From NCBI RefSeq assembly GCF_001542855.1, contig NZ_LNBY01000001.1:372001-436000 (forward strand): a stretch of DNA of 64,000 nt, read 5' to 3'. This document shows, piece after piece, positions 47,447 through 54,837 of this stretch; position 1 is the first letter of the stretch, and each line of letters starts with the position of its first letter. The stretch comes from Erythrobacter sp. AP23 (GTDB lineage: Bacteria > Pseudomonadota > Alphaproteobacteria > Sphingomonadales > Sphingomonadaceae). The notes below the pieces were generated by a model that saw nothing but the letters and a program-made list of their open reading frames with translations, did not search any database and was not told where the DNA came from. Made by a program: the position numbers and the translations under genes.

Positions 47447-47526
47447 TTCGTATCGAGCGGAGCGCGGAGCGTGTAGGCGAGATACTGCTGCGCTGTGCCA
47501 GAGTGTCTCGACTTCGCTCGACACGA
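47447..47526. repeat. REP-like inverted doublet, copy downstream of proS
   Basis: A left half (CGTTCGTATCGAGCGGAG, from 47447) and a right half at 47503-47526 (GTGTCTCGACTTCGCTCGACACGA) are related and inverted. The right half is identical over 24 bases to the copy upstream of proS. The rnr start follows 36 bases later. Confidence 0.75.
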
Positions 47527-47562
47527 ATGGGGAGGCTGACGCAGTGAGGCGGAAGAGGTGAC

Positions 47563-49902
47563 ATGTCGCCTGCCCATCCCCATATGGCGCGCATGACAAA
47601 AAAGAACAAACATCGGCGGCCCAAGGGACTGCCGAGCAAAGAACAAATTCTCGAATTCATCCAGACCTCCGACACACCTGCCGGCAAGCGCGAGATCGCC
47701 AAGGCATTCGGGCTGAAGGGGCAGGAAAAGATTGCGCTGAAAAAGCGCCTCAAGGACATGGCCGAAGAAGGCCTGATCGACGGCAAACGCACTGCCTATC
47801 ACCGGATGGGCGGCGTGCCCAAGGTGACCGTCCTCAAGATCGTTGCGATCGAAGATGGCGAACCTGTCGCCGAGCCCGAGAACTGGGCTCCGGACAACAA
47901 GGAAAAGCCGCCGCGCCTGATGGTGAAGGAAAGCAAGAAGATGGCTGCGCTCAAGCGTGGCGACCGGATTCTTGCGCGCAATGAAGAAACCGAGCGCGGG
48001 TGGCGCGCGACGCCGATGAAAAAGCTGCCCGCGCGCACCGAAGGTCTGATGGGCGTCGTCGAAAAGGATGGCAGCGGCAATTACTGGCTCGCCCCCGTCG
48101 ACAAGCGCGTGCGCGACAGTGCGCCCATCGGCGATGTGGGCGAGGCCAAGGAAGGCGAGCTGGTGCTGGCCGAGCGCATGGGCAAATCCGCCCGCTCCAA
48201 GGTCAAGGTCGTCGAGGTCATCGGCGACCCGCTTGCGCCCAAGGCCTTCAGCCTGATCGCCATCGCCAAGCACGGCATCCCGCACATCTTCTCGCAGGAA
48301 ACTATCGCCGAGGCGGAGCGTGCGGTCGACCTGCCGCTTTCGCCCGACCATCGCGAGGACCTGCGCGACATACCCATCGTTGCGATCGACCCCGCCGATG
48401 CCCGCGACCATGACGATGCGATCTGGGCCGAGCCCGACGGCAAGGGCGGCTACTGCGCGATCATCGCCATCGCCGACGTCAGCTATTACGTCCGCCCCGG
48501 TGGCGCGCTCGACCGCGAGGCGAGGAAGCGCGGCAATTCGGTCTATTTCCCCGATCGCGTCGTGCCGATGCTGCCCGAAGTGCTGAGCGCCGACGTCTGC
48601 AGCCTCAAGCAGGACGTCGACCGCGCGGCGATGGCCTGCCACATCCATATCGACAAGGACGGCAAGGTCAGCGACTGGCGCTTCACTCGCGCGATCGTGC
48701 GGCTCGCAAAGAACATCGCCTATGAGGATGCGCAGGCCGCCATCGATGCCGGCGACGCGCCCGAATACCTCCAAAACTTGTGGGGTGCGTGGAAGCTGCT
48801 GTTCAAGGCGCGGCAGGCGCGCGATCCGCTCGATCTCGAACTGCCCGAACGGCAGGTCCGGCTCAACGACGAGGGTGTGATCGAGGAGATCGCCGTACGC
48901 GAACGGCTCGATGCGCACCGCGTGGTCGAGGATTTCATGATCGCCGCCAATGTCGCCGCGGCGAAGGCGCTCGAGGCCAAGGCCGCGCCCGTCGTCTACC
49001 GTGTGCACGAACAGCCAAGCCGCGAAAAGCTGCTCGCCTTCCGCGAGTATCTCGCCACGCAGGGCAAGAAGTTCGCGCTGGGGCAGGTGATCACGCCGGG
49101 GCTGTTCAACCGCATGCTCAAGGACATCGCAGACCCGGCCGAAAAGGCGCTTATCATGGAAGCGGTGCTGCGGAGCCAGACGCAGGCTTTTTACGGGCCG
49201 CAGAACGCGGGGCACTTCGGCCTCTCGCTCGGCAGCTACGCTCACTTCACCTCGCCGATCCGCCGCTATGCCGATCTGCTGGTCCACCGCGCACTAGTCG
49301 ATGCCTACAAATTGGAGCAGCCCAAGCCCAAGCTGGACCTGCCCGATACCTCGGGCCTGTCCGACCGCGACAGGACCGCGCTGCACCAGATCACCGATGC
49401 GATCAGCCAGACCGAACGCCGCGCGATGGAGGCGGAACGCGACACGATCGATCGCTATGTCGCGGCATGGCTCTCGGGCCGCGTGGGCGAGACGTTCGAT
49501 ACGCGCATCACCGGCGTTCAGGGCTTCGGCTTTTTCGCCACGATCGAGAAGCTGGGCGGCGACGGGCTGGTCCCGGTCAGCACGCTGGGCCGCGAATATT
49601 TCAGCTACGACGAGAAAGCGCAGAAGCTGATCGGCGAAAGCAGCGGGACCGAATATGCCGTGGGCGACCGGCTGAAACTGAAGCTGGCCGAGGCCAATGC
49701 GCTGACCGGTGCCCTGAAATTCGAAGTGCCCGACAGCGATGGTTCGGGCATCGAACCGCGCGGCAATCGCGTTCGCGCGAAGAAGCGCACGCATCAGAAG
49801 CGTGGCCCCAAGAAAGGCACCGGCGCCCCGCGTCAGGCGCATGCGCAAGGCAGGCGCGGCCGACCGGGTAACATCCGCCATCAGGGCCGCAAGAAGAAGT
49901 AA
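47563..49902 (+). CDS. rnr: Ribonuclease R
   Basis: RNase R is a hydrolytic 3'-5' exoribonuclease that degrades structured RNA. The 779-residue protein has an N-terminal winged helix (KREIAKAFGLKGQEKIALKKRL), cold-shock domains, the RNB catalytic block with DARDHDDAI (metal-binding aspartates) and FTSPIRRYADLLVHRAL, an S1 domain (GVQGFGFFATIEKLGGDGLVPV) and a basic tail. An AGAGGTG ribosome-binding site supports ATG 47563; ATG 47593 (MTKKNKHRR) is an alternative. Confidence 0.95.
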   Translation: MSPAHPHMARMTKKNKHRRPKGLPSKEQILEFIQTSDTPAGKREIAKAFGLKGQEKIALKKRLKDMAEEGLIDGKRTAYHRMGGVPKVTVLKIVAIEDGEPVAEPENWAPDNKEKPPRLMVKESKKMAALKRGDRILARNEETERGWRATPMKKLPARTEGLMGVVEKDGSGNYWLAPVDKRVRDSAPIGDVGEAKEGELVLAERMGKSARSKVKVVEVIGDPLAPKAFSLIAIAKHGIPHIFSQETIAEAERAVDLPLSPDHREDLRDIPIVAIDPADARDHDDAIWAEPDGKGGYCAIIAIADVSYYVRPGGALDREARKRGNSVYFPDRVVPMLPEVLSADVCSLKQDVDRAAMACHIHIDKDGKVSDWRFTRAIVRLAKNIAYEDAQAAIDAGDAPEYLQNLWGAWKLLFKARQARDPLDLELPERQVRLNDEGVIEEIAVRERLDAHRVVEDFMIAANVAAAKALEAKAAPVVYRVHEQPSREKLLAFREYLATQGKKFALGQVITPGLFNRMLKDIADPAEKALIMEAVLRSQTQAFYGPQNAGHFGLSLGSYAHFTSPIRRYADLLVHRALVDAYKLEQPKPKLDLPDTSGLSDRDRTALHQITDAISQTERRAMEAERDTIDRYVAAWLSGRVGETFDTRITGVQGFGFFATIEKLGGDGLVPVSTLGREYFSYDEKAQKLIGESSGTEYAVGDRLKLKLAEANALTGALKFEVPDSDGSGIEPRGNRVRAKKRTHQKRGPKKGTGAPRQAHAQGRRGRPGNIRHQGRKKK

Positions 49903-49949
49903 CGGAACGCACCGGGCTGGCTGGTCATTGGAGGGACAAAGGAGATACC

Positions 49950-50471
49950 ATGCCCCAACTCGTTCCCGGCCAGCCCGTCCCCGATCTCGACCTGCCGCTC
50001 ACCATCGATGCGCGTTTCGAACTGTCCAAGCAGGCGCCCGACGCCTTCACCATGCTGGTGTTCTATCGCGGCAAGCACTGCCCGATCTGCAAGAAATATT
50101 TGAACGAACTCGGCAGCAAGCTCGACAAATTTACCGAGAAGGGCATCAACGTTTTCGCCGTGTCGATGGACAGCCCCGAGCGCGCCGCCGTCAGCCACGA
50201 GGAATGGGACACTGGTGACCTGCCAATCGCGCATTCGCTGAGCGAGGAGGCGGCCCGCGAATGGGGCCTTTACATCAGTGAAAAGCGCGAGGGTAGCGAG
50301 GAACCCGACGTCTTCTCAGAGCCGGGCCTGTTCCTGGTCAAACCCGATGGCACGCTGCATTTCGCGGTGGTCCAGAACGCGCCCTTCACGCGCCCCGATC
50401 TCGACGACTTGCTCAGCGGTCTGACCTTCACGCTGGAAAACGACTATCCGACGCGCGGAACGCTGAGCTGA
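49950..50471 (+). CDS. Peroxiredoxin-like (AhpC/TSA) protein
   Basis: A 173-residue thioredoxin-fold protein with CPICKKYLNELG near residue 44, matching the redoxin family that reduces peroxides. The motif CxxC rather than a single peroxidatic cysteine suggests a thioredoxin-like reductase or atypical peroxiredoxin. A GGAG ribosome-binding site precedes the ATG. The convergent uspA gene lies four bases away. Confidence 0.85.
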   Translation: MPQLVPGQPVPDLDLPLTIDARFELSKQAPDAFTMLVFYRGKHCPICKKYLNELGSKLDKFTEKGINVFAVSMDSPERAAVSHEEWDTGDLPIAHSLSEEAAREWGLYISEKREGSEEPDVFSEPGLFLVKPDGTLHFAVVQNAPFTRPDLDDLLSGLTFTLENDYPTRGTLS

Positions 50472-50475
50472 GCGG

Positions 50476-50928
50476 TCAGGCGAGCGCGTCGATCTGTTCG
50501 CGGCTGAGACCGCCGGGGACGAGGTAGAGCGGGCAGGGCAGATGCCCGGCATGGCCCGCGAAATGCGTCACCAGCGGGCCCGAGCCGCCCTCGGCGCTCG
50601 TCGCCAGCACCAGCGCGGCGATATTTCCGTGTTCCTCGATATATTTGCGGATCACGTCGGCGGGCGGACCGGGGCGCACCGCGATGGTGGGCATCTTGCC
50701 CATTTCGCCGAAGATATTCCCCGCCGCGCTATTGGCCATGACCTCGGCGCGTTCCCGCGCTTCCTGTTCGATCGTCGCCTGCACGCCGCCGAACGCGTTG
50801 AAGGTCTGCTGCGGCACCAGCGCGAGGATATGTACCGATCCGCCGGTCTTCTGCGCGCGCAGCGAGGCGAAACGCAGCGCGATCCTCGCCTCCTCGGTCT
50901 CGTCCATCACGACAAGGTATGTACGCAT
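50476..50928 (-). CDS. Universal stress protein (UspA family)
   Basis: A 150-residue single-domain universal stress protein. It starts YLVVMDETEEARIALRFA and has the C-terminal ALVLATSAEGGSGPLVTHF, which resembles the ATP-binding G-2x-G-9x-G(S/T) region. Such proteins help survival under starvation or oxidative stress. It faces the pdhC gene divergently with 132 bases between the starts, and converges with the peroxiredoxin-like gene. Confidence 0.9.
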   Translation of the reverse strand: MRTYLVVMDETEEARIALRFASLRAQKTGGSVHILALVPQQTFNAFGGVQATIEQEARERAEVMANSAAGNIFGEMGKMPTIAVRPGPPADVIRKYIEEHGNIAALVLATSAEGGSGPLVTHFAGHAGHLPCPLYLVPGGLSREQIDALA

Positions 50929-51060
50929 AGTGCTCCCCGGCTCCCTTGCGCGCGACCTATCCGGTAATTCGTATTCTGCGCAAGGACCTTGCGGCGCACC
51001 GACCTTTTCGCCAGAGGTGCCTTCGAACTCACTCCCCAGCGAGGACGTAACGTCACAACC

Positions 51061-52368
51061 ATGCCCACGCCGATCAAGATGCCCGCCCTGTCGCCCACCA
51101 TGGAGGAGGGCACGCTCGCCAAATGGCTGGTGAAGCCGGGCGACACGGTCGAAGCCGGCGACATCATGGCCGAGATCGAGACCGACAAGGCGACGATGGA
51201 ATTCGAAGCCGTGGACGAAGGCACGATCGCCGCAATCCAGGTCGAGGAAGGCACCGAGGGCGTGAAGGTCGGCACAGTCATCGCCATGCTCGCCGAAGAG
51301 GGTGAGGATCTGGAGGAGGCGGCCGCGGCGGCGCCTTCCAAGGATGCGCAATCCGATGCCGACCGGTCCCCAGCGGAGGCTGGGGCCTCAAACGATGACG
51401 CGCAACCGAAGGAGGCCCCTGCCTCCGCAGGGGCTCGGAAAGAGACGGCTCCCAAACCCTCGGGCGACCGCATCATCGCCTCGCCACTGGCCAAACGCAT
51501 TGCCGAGCAGAAGGGTATCGACCTGTCCTCGATCGAGGGCAGCGGTCCCAACGGCCGCATCGTCAAGGCGGATGTCGAGGGCGCCGGAACCCCAGCGAAG
51601 GCTGGGGCCTCCAGCAGCCAGGCGAAACCGACCGAGGCCCCTGCCTCCGCAGGGGATCGGGTCCAAAGCGATCTCGACGCGCCTTACGAAGCGACCAAGC
51701 TCAACAATGTCCGCAAGGTCATCGCGAAGCGCCTTACAGAAGCCAAGCAGACCATCCCGCACATCTACCTTACCGTGGACGTGCGGCTCGATGCGCTGCT
51801 CGACCTGCGCAAGCAATTGAACGCCTCGTTGGAGGCGGACGGCGTTAAGCTGTCGGTCAACGATCTGCTCATCAAGGCGCTGGCCCGCGCGCTCCAGCGC
51901 GTCCCCGCCTGCAATGTCAGCTTCCAGGGCGACGAGCTGTTCCAGTATGCCCGCGAGGACATTTCGGTCGCGGTGGCCGCGCCCTCGGGCCTCATCACCC
52001 CGATCATCCGCGATGCGGGCAGGAAGGGCCTCGCGCAGATCAGCACCGAGATGAAGGAACTGGCGGGCAAGGCGCGCGACGGGAAGCTGCAGCCGCATGA
52101 ATTCCAGGGCGGTACCGCCTCGCTCTCCAACCTCGGCATGTTCGGCACCAAGCAATTCGACGCGGTGATCAACCCGCCGCAGGCGATGATCCTCGCGGTC
52201 GGCGCAGGCGAGCAGCGTGCGCATGTGATCGACGGCGCGCTGGGCGTCGCCACCGTGATGAGCGCAACGGGCAGCTTCGATCACCGCGCCATCGACGGCG
52301 CCGACGGCGCGCAATTGATGGAAGCTTTCCAGCAGCTGGTCGAAAACCCGATGGGGCTGGTGGTTTGA
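51061..52368 (+). CDS. pdhC: Dihydrolipoyllysine acetyltransferase, pyruvate dehydrogenase E2
   Basis: E2 core of the pyruvate dehydrogenase complex. It moves acetyl groups from E1 to CoA. Order: lipoyl domain (lipoyl lysine K43 in ETDKATMEF), E3-binding domain (about 137-173, [17 protein letters not shown]), catalytic domain with [11 protein letters not shown] near 407. Length 435 residues. The two flexible linkers (about 102-126 and 176-198) are encoded by related palindromic repeats and read EAGAS...EAPASAGA-like Ala/Pro-rich sequence. Start is ATG 51061. pdhA/pdhB are not adjacent; lpdA is 1 kb downstream. Confidence 0.96.
   Translation: MPTPIKMPALSPTMEEGTLAKWLVKPGDTVEAGDIMAEIETDKATMEFEAVDEGTIAAIQVEEGTEGVKVGTVIAMLAEEGEDLEEAAAAAPSKDAQSDADRSPAEAGASNDDAQPKEAPASAGARKETAPKPSGDRIIASPLAKRIAEQKGIDLSSIEGSGPNGRIVKADVEGAGTPAKAGASSSQAKPTEAPASAGDRVQSDLDAPYEATKLNNVRKVIAKRLTEAKQTIPHIYLTVDVRLDALLDLRKQLNASLEADGVKLSVNDLLIKALARALQRVPACNVSFQGDELFQYAREDISVAVAAPSGLITPIIRDAGRKGLAQISTEMKELAGKARDGKLQPHEFQGGTASLSNLGMFGTKQFDAVINPPQAMILAVGAGEQRAHVIDGALGVATVMSATGSFDHRAIDGADGAQLMEAFQQLVENPMGLVV
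51365..51438. repeat. REP-like inverted doublet inside pdhC, copy 1
   Basis: Hairpin CCCCAGC/GCTGGGG (51368-51385, loop GGAG) is followed, 29 bases later, by hairpin GCCCCTGC/GCAGGGGC (51415-51434, loop CTCC). The second is the reverse complement of the first with two changes. The unit lies in frame and encodes the linker between lipoyl and E3-binding domains. Confidence 0.85.
51586..51660. repeat. REP-like inverted doublet inside pdhC, copy 2
   Basis: Hairpin CCCCAGC/GCTGGGG (51590-51607, loop GAAG) and hairpin CCCCTGC/GCAGGGG (51638-51655, loop CTCC), about 30 bases apart, repeat the arrangement of copy 1. It encodes the linker between the E3-binding and catalytic domains in the same reading frame. 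Confidence 0.85.
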
Positions 52369-52386
52369 CCTCTCCAACTCCGACTA

Positions 52387-52495
52387 GCGAGCATGCTCGC
52401 AAGTCTGCGTATCCTCTCCGACAAGCGGAGAGGAATCAGGCACCTCCCTCCTCTCCCCTTGCGGGAGAGGAAGGGGCCCGCCGCGCAGCGGTGGG
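52387..52495. repeat. Cluster of four hairpins between pdhC and the DUF559 gene
   Basis: In order: a perfect 14-base palindrome GCGAGCATGCTCGC (52387-52400); CCTCTCCG/CGGAGAGG (52413-52433); CCTCTCCC/GGGAGAGG (52450-52470); CCCGCCGC/GCGGTGGG (52477-52495, one G-T pair). The second and third are variants of one unit. The frame of the DUF559 gene runs open through this DNA. Confidence 0.8.
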
Positions 52496-52538
52496 AAGGA
52501 GAGGGGGAAAGCGCAATCTCCTGCCATTGGCAAAACGA

Positions 52539-52847
52539 ATGCGCCGCGAGCCGACCGAAGCCGAACGTCGTCTATGGTCGATCCTCCGTGGAGGTCGAAT
52601 GGCTGGTGCGAAATTCAAGCGGCAAGAGCAGCTGGGCGATTACATTGTGGATTTCGTCTGCTTCAAGGCGCGGCTGATCGTCGAAGCGGATGGCTCACAC
52701 CACATCGATAGCGACGCGGACAAGGCCCGCGATGCCTGGCTCACCTCGCAAGGATTTCGAATCCTTCGGTTTTGGAACAATGACATATTGCAGGATAGCG
52801 ACGCGGTCGCTGCTGCGATTCTGGAAGCGGTAAGATCCAATGCCTGA
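52539..52847 (+). CDS. DUF559 endonuclease-domain protein
   Basis: A 102-residue protein of the DUF559 family, which has a Vsr/PD-(D/E)XK-type nuclease fold. Likely active-site residues are D38 in YIVDFVCFKARL and E49/D51 in IVEADG, followed by HH and an R-W pattern typical of the family. I chose ATG 52539 because MRREPTEAERRLW is the usual start of this domain. The frame is open further up through the hairpin cluster, and an extended product cannot be excluded. It overlaps the thioesterase start by eight bases. No methyltransferase lies nearby. Confidence 0.82.
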   Translation: MRREPTEAERRLWSILRGGRMAGAKFKRQEQLGDYIVDFVCFKARLIVEADGSHHIDSDADKARDAWLTSQGFRILRFWNNDILQDSDAVAAAILEAVRSNA

Positions 52848-53217
52848 CCGCGCCCCCCAGATCCGCGTCACGGCCATGCCGACCGACCTCAACCCCTATG
52901 GCGGGGTGTTCGGCGGGTGGCTGATGAGCCAGATGGCGCTCGGCGCGGGCTCGCTCGCGAGCCGCGAAGGGCAGGGCAAGGCGGTGGTCGTCTCGGCAAC
53001 CGATTTCGCCTTCCCCGGCGCGATGCAGGTGGGCGACGAACTCTCGGTCTATTGTGAGATCGCCGCGACGGGCAACACCTCGCTCACCATCACCGTCGAG
53101 GCCATCGCCCGCGAGCGCAATGGCGAGGCCGAGACCAAGGTGGCGGAGGGCACGTTCAAATTCGTCCTGCTCGACGAGAACGACCGTCCGCGAGCGATTT
53201 CGGAGCGGTGGGCATGA
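52840..53217 (+). CDS. Acyl-CoA thioesterase, YciA-like hotdog protein
   Basis: A 125-residue hotdog-fold protein. VTAMPTDLNPYGGVFGGWLMSQMALGAG carries the conserved Asn-x-x-Gly and GGW of the YciA/acyl-CoA hydrolase type, and VSATDFAFPGAMQVGDELSV follows. It probably releases CoA from short or medium acyl-CoA. It overlaps the DUF559 gene and lies between the E2 and E3 genes of pyruvate dehydrogenase, so acetyl-CoA-related metabolism is a reasonable context. Confidence 0.87.
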   Translation: MPDRAPQIRVTAMPTDLNPYGGVFGGWLMSQMALGAGSLASREGQGKAVVVSATDFAFPGAMQVGDELSVYCEIAATGNTSLTITVEAIARERNGEAETKVAEGTFKFVLLDENDRPRAISERWA

Positions 53218-53343
53218 TCGCTGTCCTACAGTGCGCCGATCGTGCCAGGGTGTCTGCATGATCCGTCGGCCGCGCCTTGAACCCTGCACCCATCGAACCC
53301 CAGATTCCGCATCTGTGACCCGAGGCTTTTTTGCGCTTGGACC

Positions 53344-53359
53344 GTGTAACAGGTGTAAC
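53344..53359 (+). promoter_or_regulatory. Direct repeat ahead of lpdA
   Basis: GTGTAAC occurs twice with a two-base spacer (period nine) at 53344-53350 and 53353-53359, 30 bases before the lpdA start. It could be a regulator half-site pair or lie across the promoter. Nothing else is obvious in the 171-base gap. Confidence 0.35.
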
Positions 53360-53388
53360 ATCATTCAGGCTTGAAAGGCTTAATCTGA

Positions 53389-54804
53389 ATGGCTGATACT
53401 CAATACGACGTCATCGTTCTCGGCTCCGGACCCGGCGGCTACGTTGCGGCGATCCGCTGCGCGCAGCTGGGCCTGAAGACCGCCATCGTCGAGCGCGAGC
53501 TGCTCGGCGGCATCTGCCTCAACTGGGGCTGCATCCCGACCAAGGCGCTGCTGCGCTCGGCCGAGATCCTGCACTACGCGCAGCATGCGAGCGACTATGG
53601 CCTCAAGATTGCGGGCAAGATCGAGGCCGACCTCGAAGCCGTGGTGAAGCGCAGCCGCGGGGTGGCCAAGCAGCTGAATCGCGGCGTCACCGGGCTGATG
53701 AAGAAGAACAAGATCGCGGTGCATATGGGCGAGGGCACGTTGACCGGCCCCACCAGCCTCACCGTGAAGGGCGAGAAGGGCGAAGAGAAGCTCAGCGCCA
53801 AGCACGTGATCGTCGCCACCGGCGCACGCGCGCGCGACCTGCCGTTTGCCCCTGCCGACGGCAAGCGCGTGTGGACCTATCGTCACGCCATGACCCCGCC
53901 CGAAATGCCCAAGAAGCTGCTGGTGATCGGATCGGGCGCGATCGGGATCGAGTTCGCCAGCTTCTACAACGACATGGGCTGCGAGGCGACCGTGGTCGAA
54001 ATGCTCGACCGGATCGTGCCGGTGGAAGACAAGGACGTCTCCGCCTTCCTCGAGAAGAGCCTGACCAAGCAGGGCATGTCGATCATGACCGGCGCCGGGG
54101 TCGAGGACCTCAAGGTTTCCGACAAGGGCGTGAAGGCCAAGATCAAGAACAAGGACGGCAAGACTAGCGAAACCGAGTTCACGCACTGCATCGTGGCCAT
54201 CGGCATCGTGCCCAACACCGAGAACATCGGGCTCGACAAGCTGGCCGAGATGGATCGCGGCTTCATCCAGATCGACGATTACGGCCGCACCAAGTCGAAG
54301 GGGTTGTGGGCCATCGGCGATTGCACGCCCGGCCCCTGGCTGGCGCACAAGGCCAGCCACGAGGGCGTCACCTGCGCCGAAGCCATCGCGCAGGAGCTGG
54401 GCAACAAGGACGTTCACCCGCACCCGCTCGACCGCAACAACATCCCCGGATGCACCTATTGCCACCCGCAGATCGCCAGCGTCGGCATGACCGAAGCCAA
54501 GGCGAAGGAAGCGGGCTACGAGGTCAAGGCGGGCAGTTTCCCCTTCATCGGCAATGGCAAGGCCATCGCGCTGGGCGAGGCGGAAGGCCTGTGCAAGACC
54601 GTGTTCGATGCGAAGACCGGCGAACTGCTCGGCGCGCATATGGTGGGCGCGGAAGTGACCGAGATGATCCAGGGCTTCGTCGTCGGCAAGACGCTGGAGA
54701 CGACCGAGGCGGAGCTGATGCAATCCATCTTCCCGCACCCGACGATCAGCGAATCGATGCACGAAAGCGTGCTTGCGAGCTACGGGCGCGCGCTGCATAT
54801 TTGA
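53389..54804 (+). CDS. lpdA: Dihydrolipoyl dehydrogenase (E3)
   Basis: This flavoenzyme reoxidises the lipoyl group of 2-oxoacid dehydrogenase complexes with NAD. The 471-residue protein has the FAD motif VLGSGPGGYVA, the redox disulfide C43/C48 in GGICLNWGCIPTK, a second NAD-binding GSGAIGIEFAS and the C-terminal active-site segment HPTISESMHE. It probably serves the E2 encoded upstream, separated by the DUF559 and thioesterase genes. Confidence 0.97.
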   Translation: MADTQYDVIVLGSGPGGYVAAIRCAQLGLKTAIVERELLGGICLNWGCIPTKALLRSAEILHYAQHASDYGLKIAGKIEADLEAVVKRSRGVAKQLNRGVTGLMKKNKIAVHMGEGTLTGPTSLTVKGEKGEEKLSAKHVIVATGARARDLPFAPADGKRVWTYRHAMTPPEMPKKLLVIGSGAIGIEFASFYNDMGCEATVVEMLDRIVPVEDKDVSAFLEKSLTKQGMSIMTGAGVEDLKVSDKGVKAKIKNKDGKTSETEFTHCIVAIGIVPNTENIGLDKLAEMDRGFIQIDDYGRTKSKGLWAIGDCTPGPWLAHKASHEGVTCAEAIAQELGNKDVHPHPLDRNNIPGCTYCHPQIASVGMTEAKAKEAGYEVKAGSFPFIGNGKAIALGEAEGLCKTVFDAKTGELLGAHMVGAEVTEMIQGFVVGKTLETTEAELMQSIFPHPTISESMHESVLASYGRALHI

Positions 54805-54837
54805 CGAGGCGAGGTCTAGGGGGAGGGTGCGACAAGA

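Noticed and set aside
47431-49287. 618-codon minus-strand frame opposite rnr
   Set aside because: It is antisense to RNase R and has no recognisable motif.
51368-51655. Hairpins in pdhC as transcription terminators
   Set aside because: They lie inside an intact reading frame, have no T runs, and are better read as coding repeats.
52539-52847. DUF559 gene as part of a restriction-modification system
   Set aside because: There is no methyltransferase or specificity subunit nearby.
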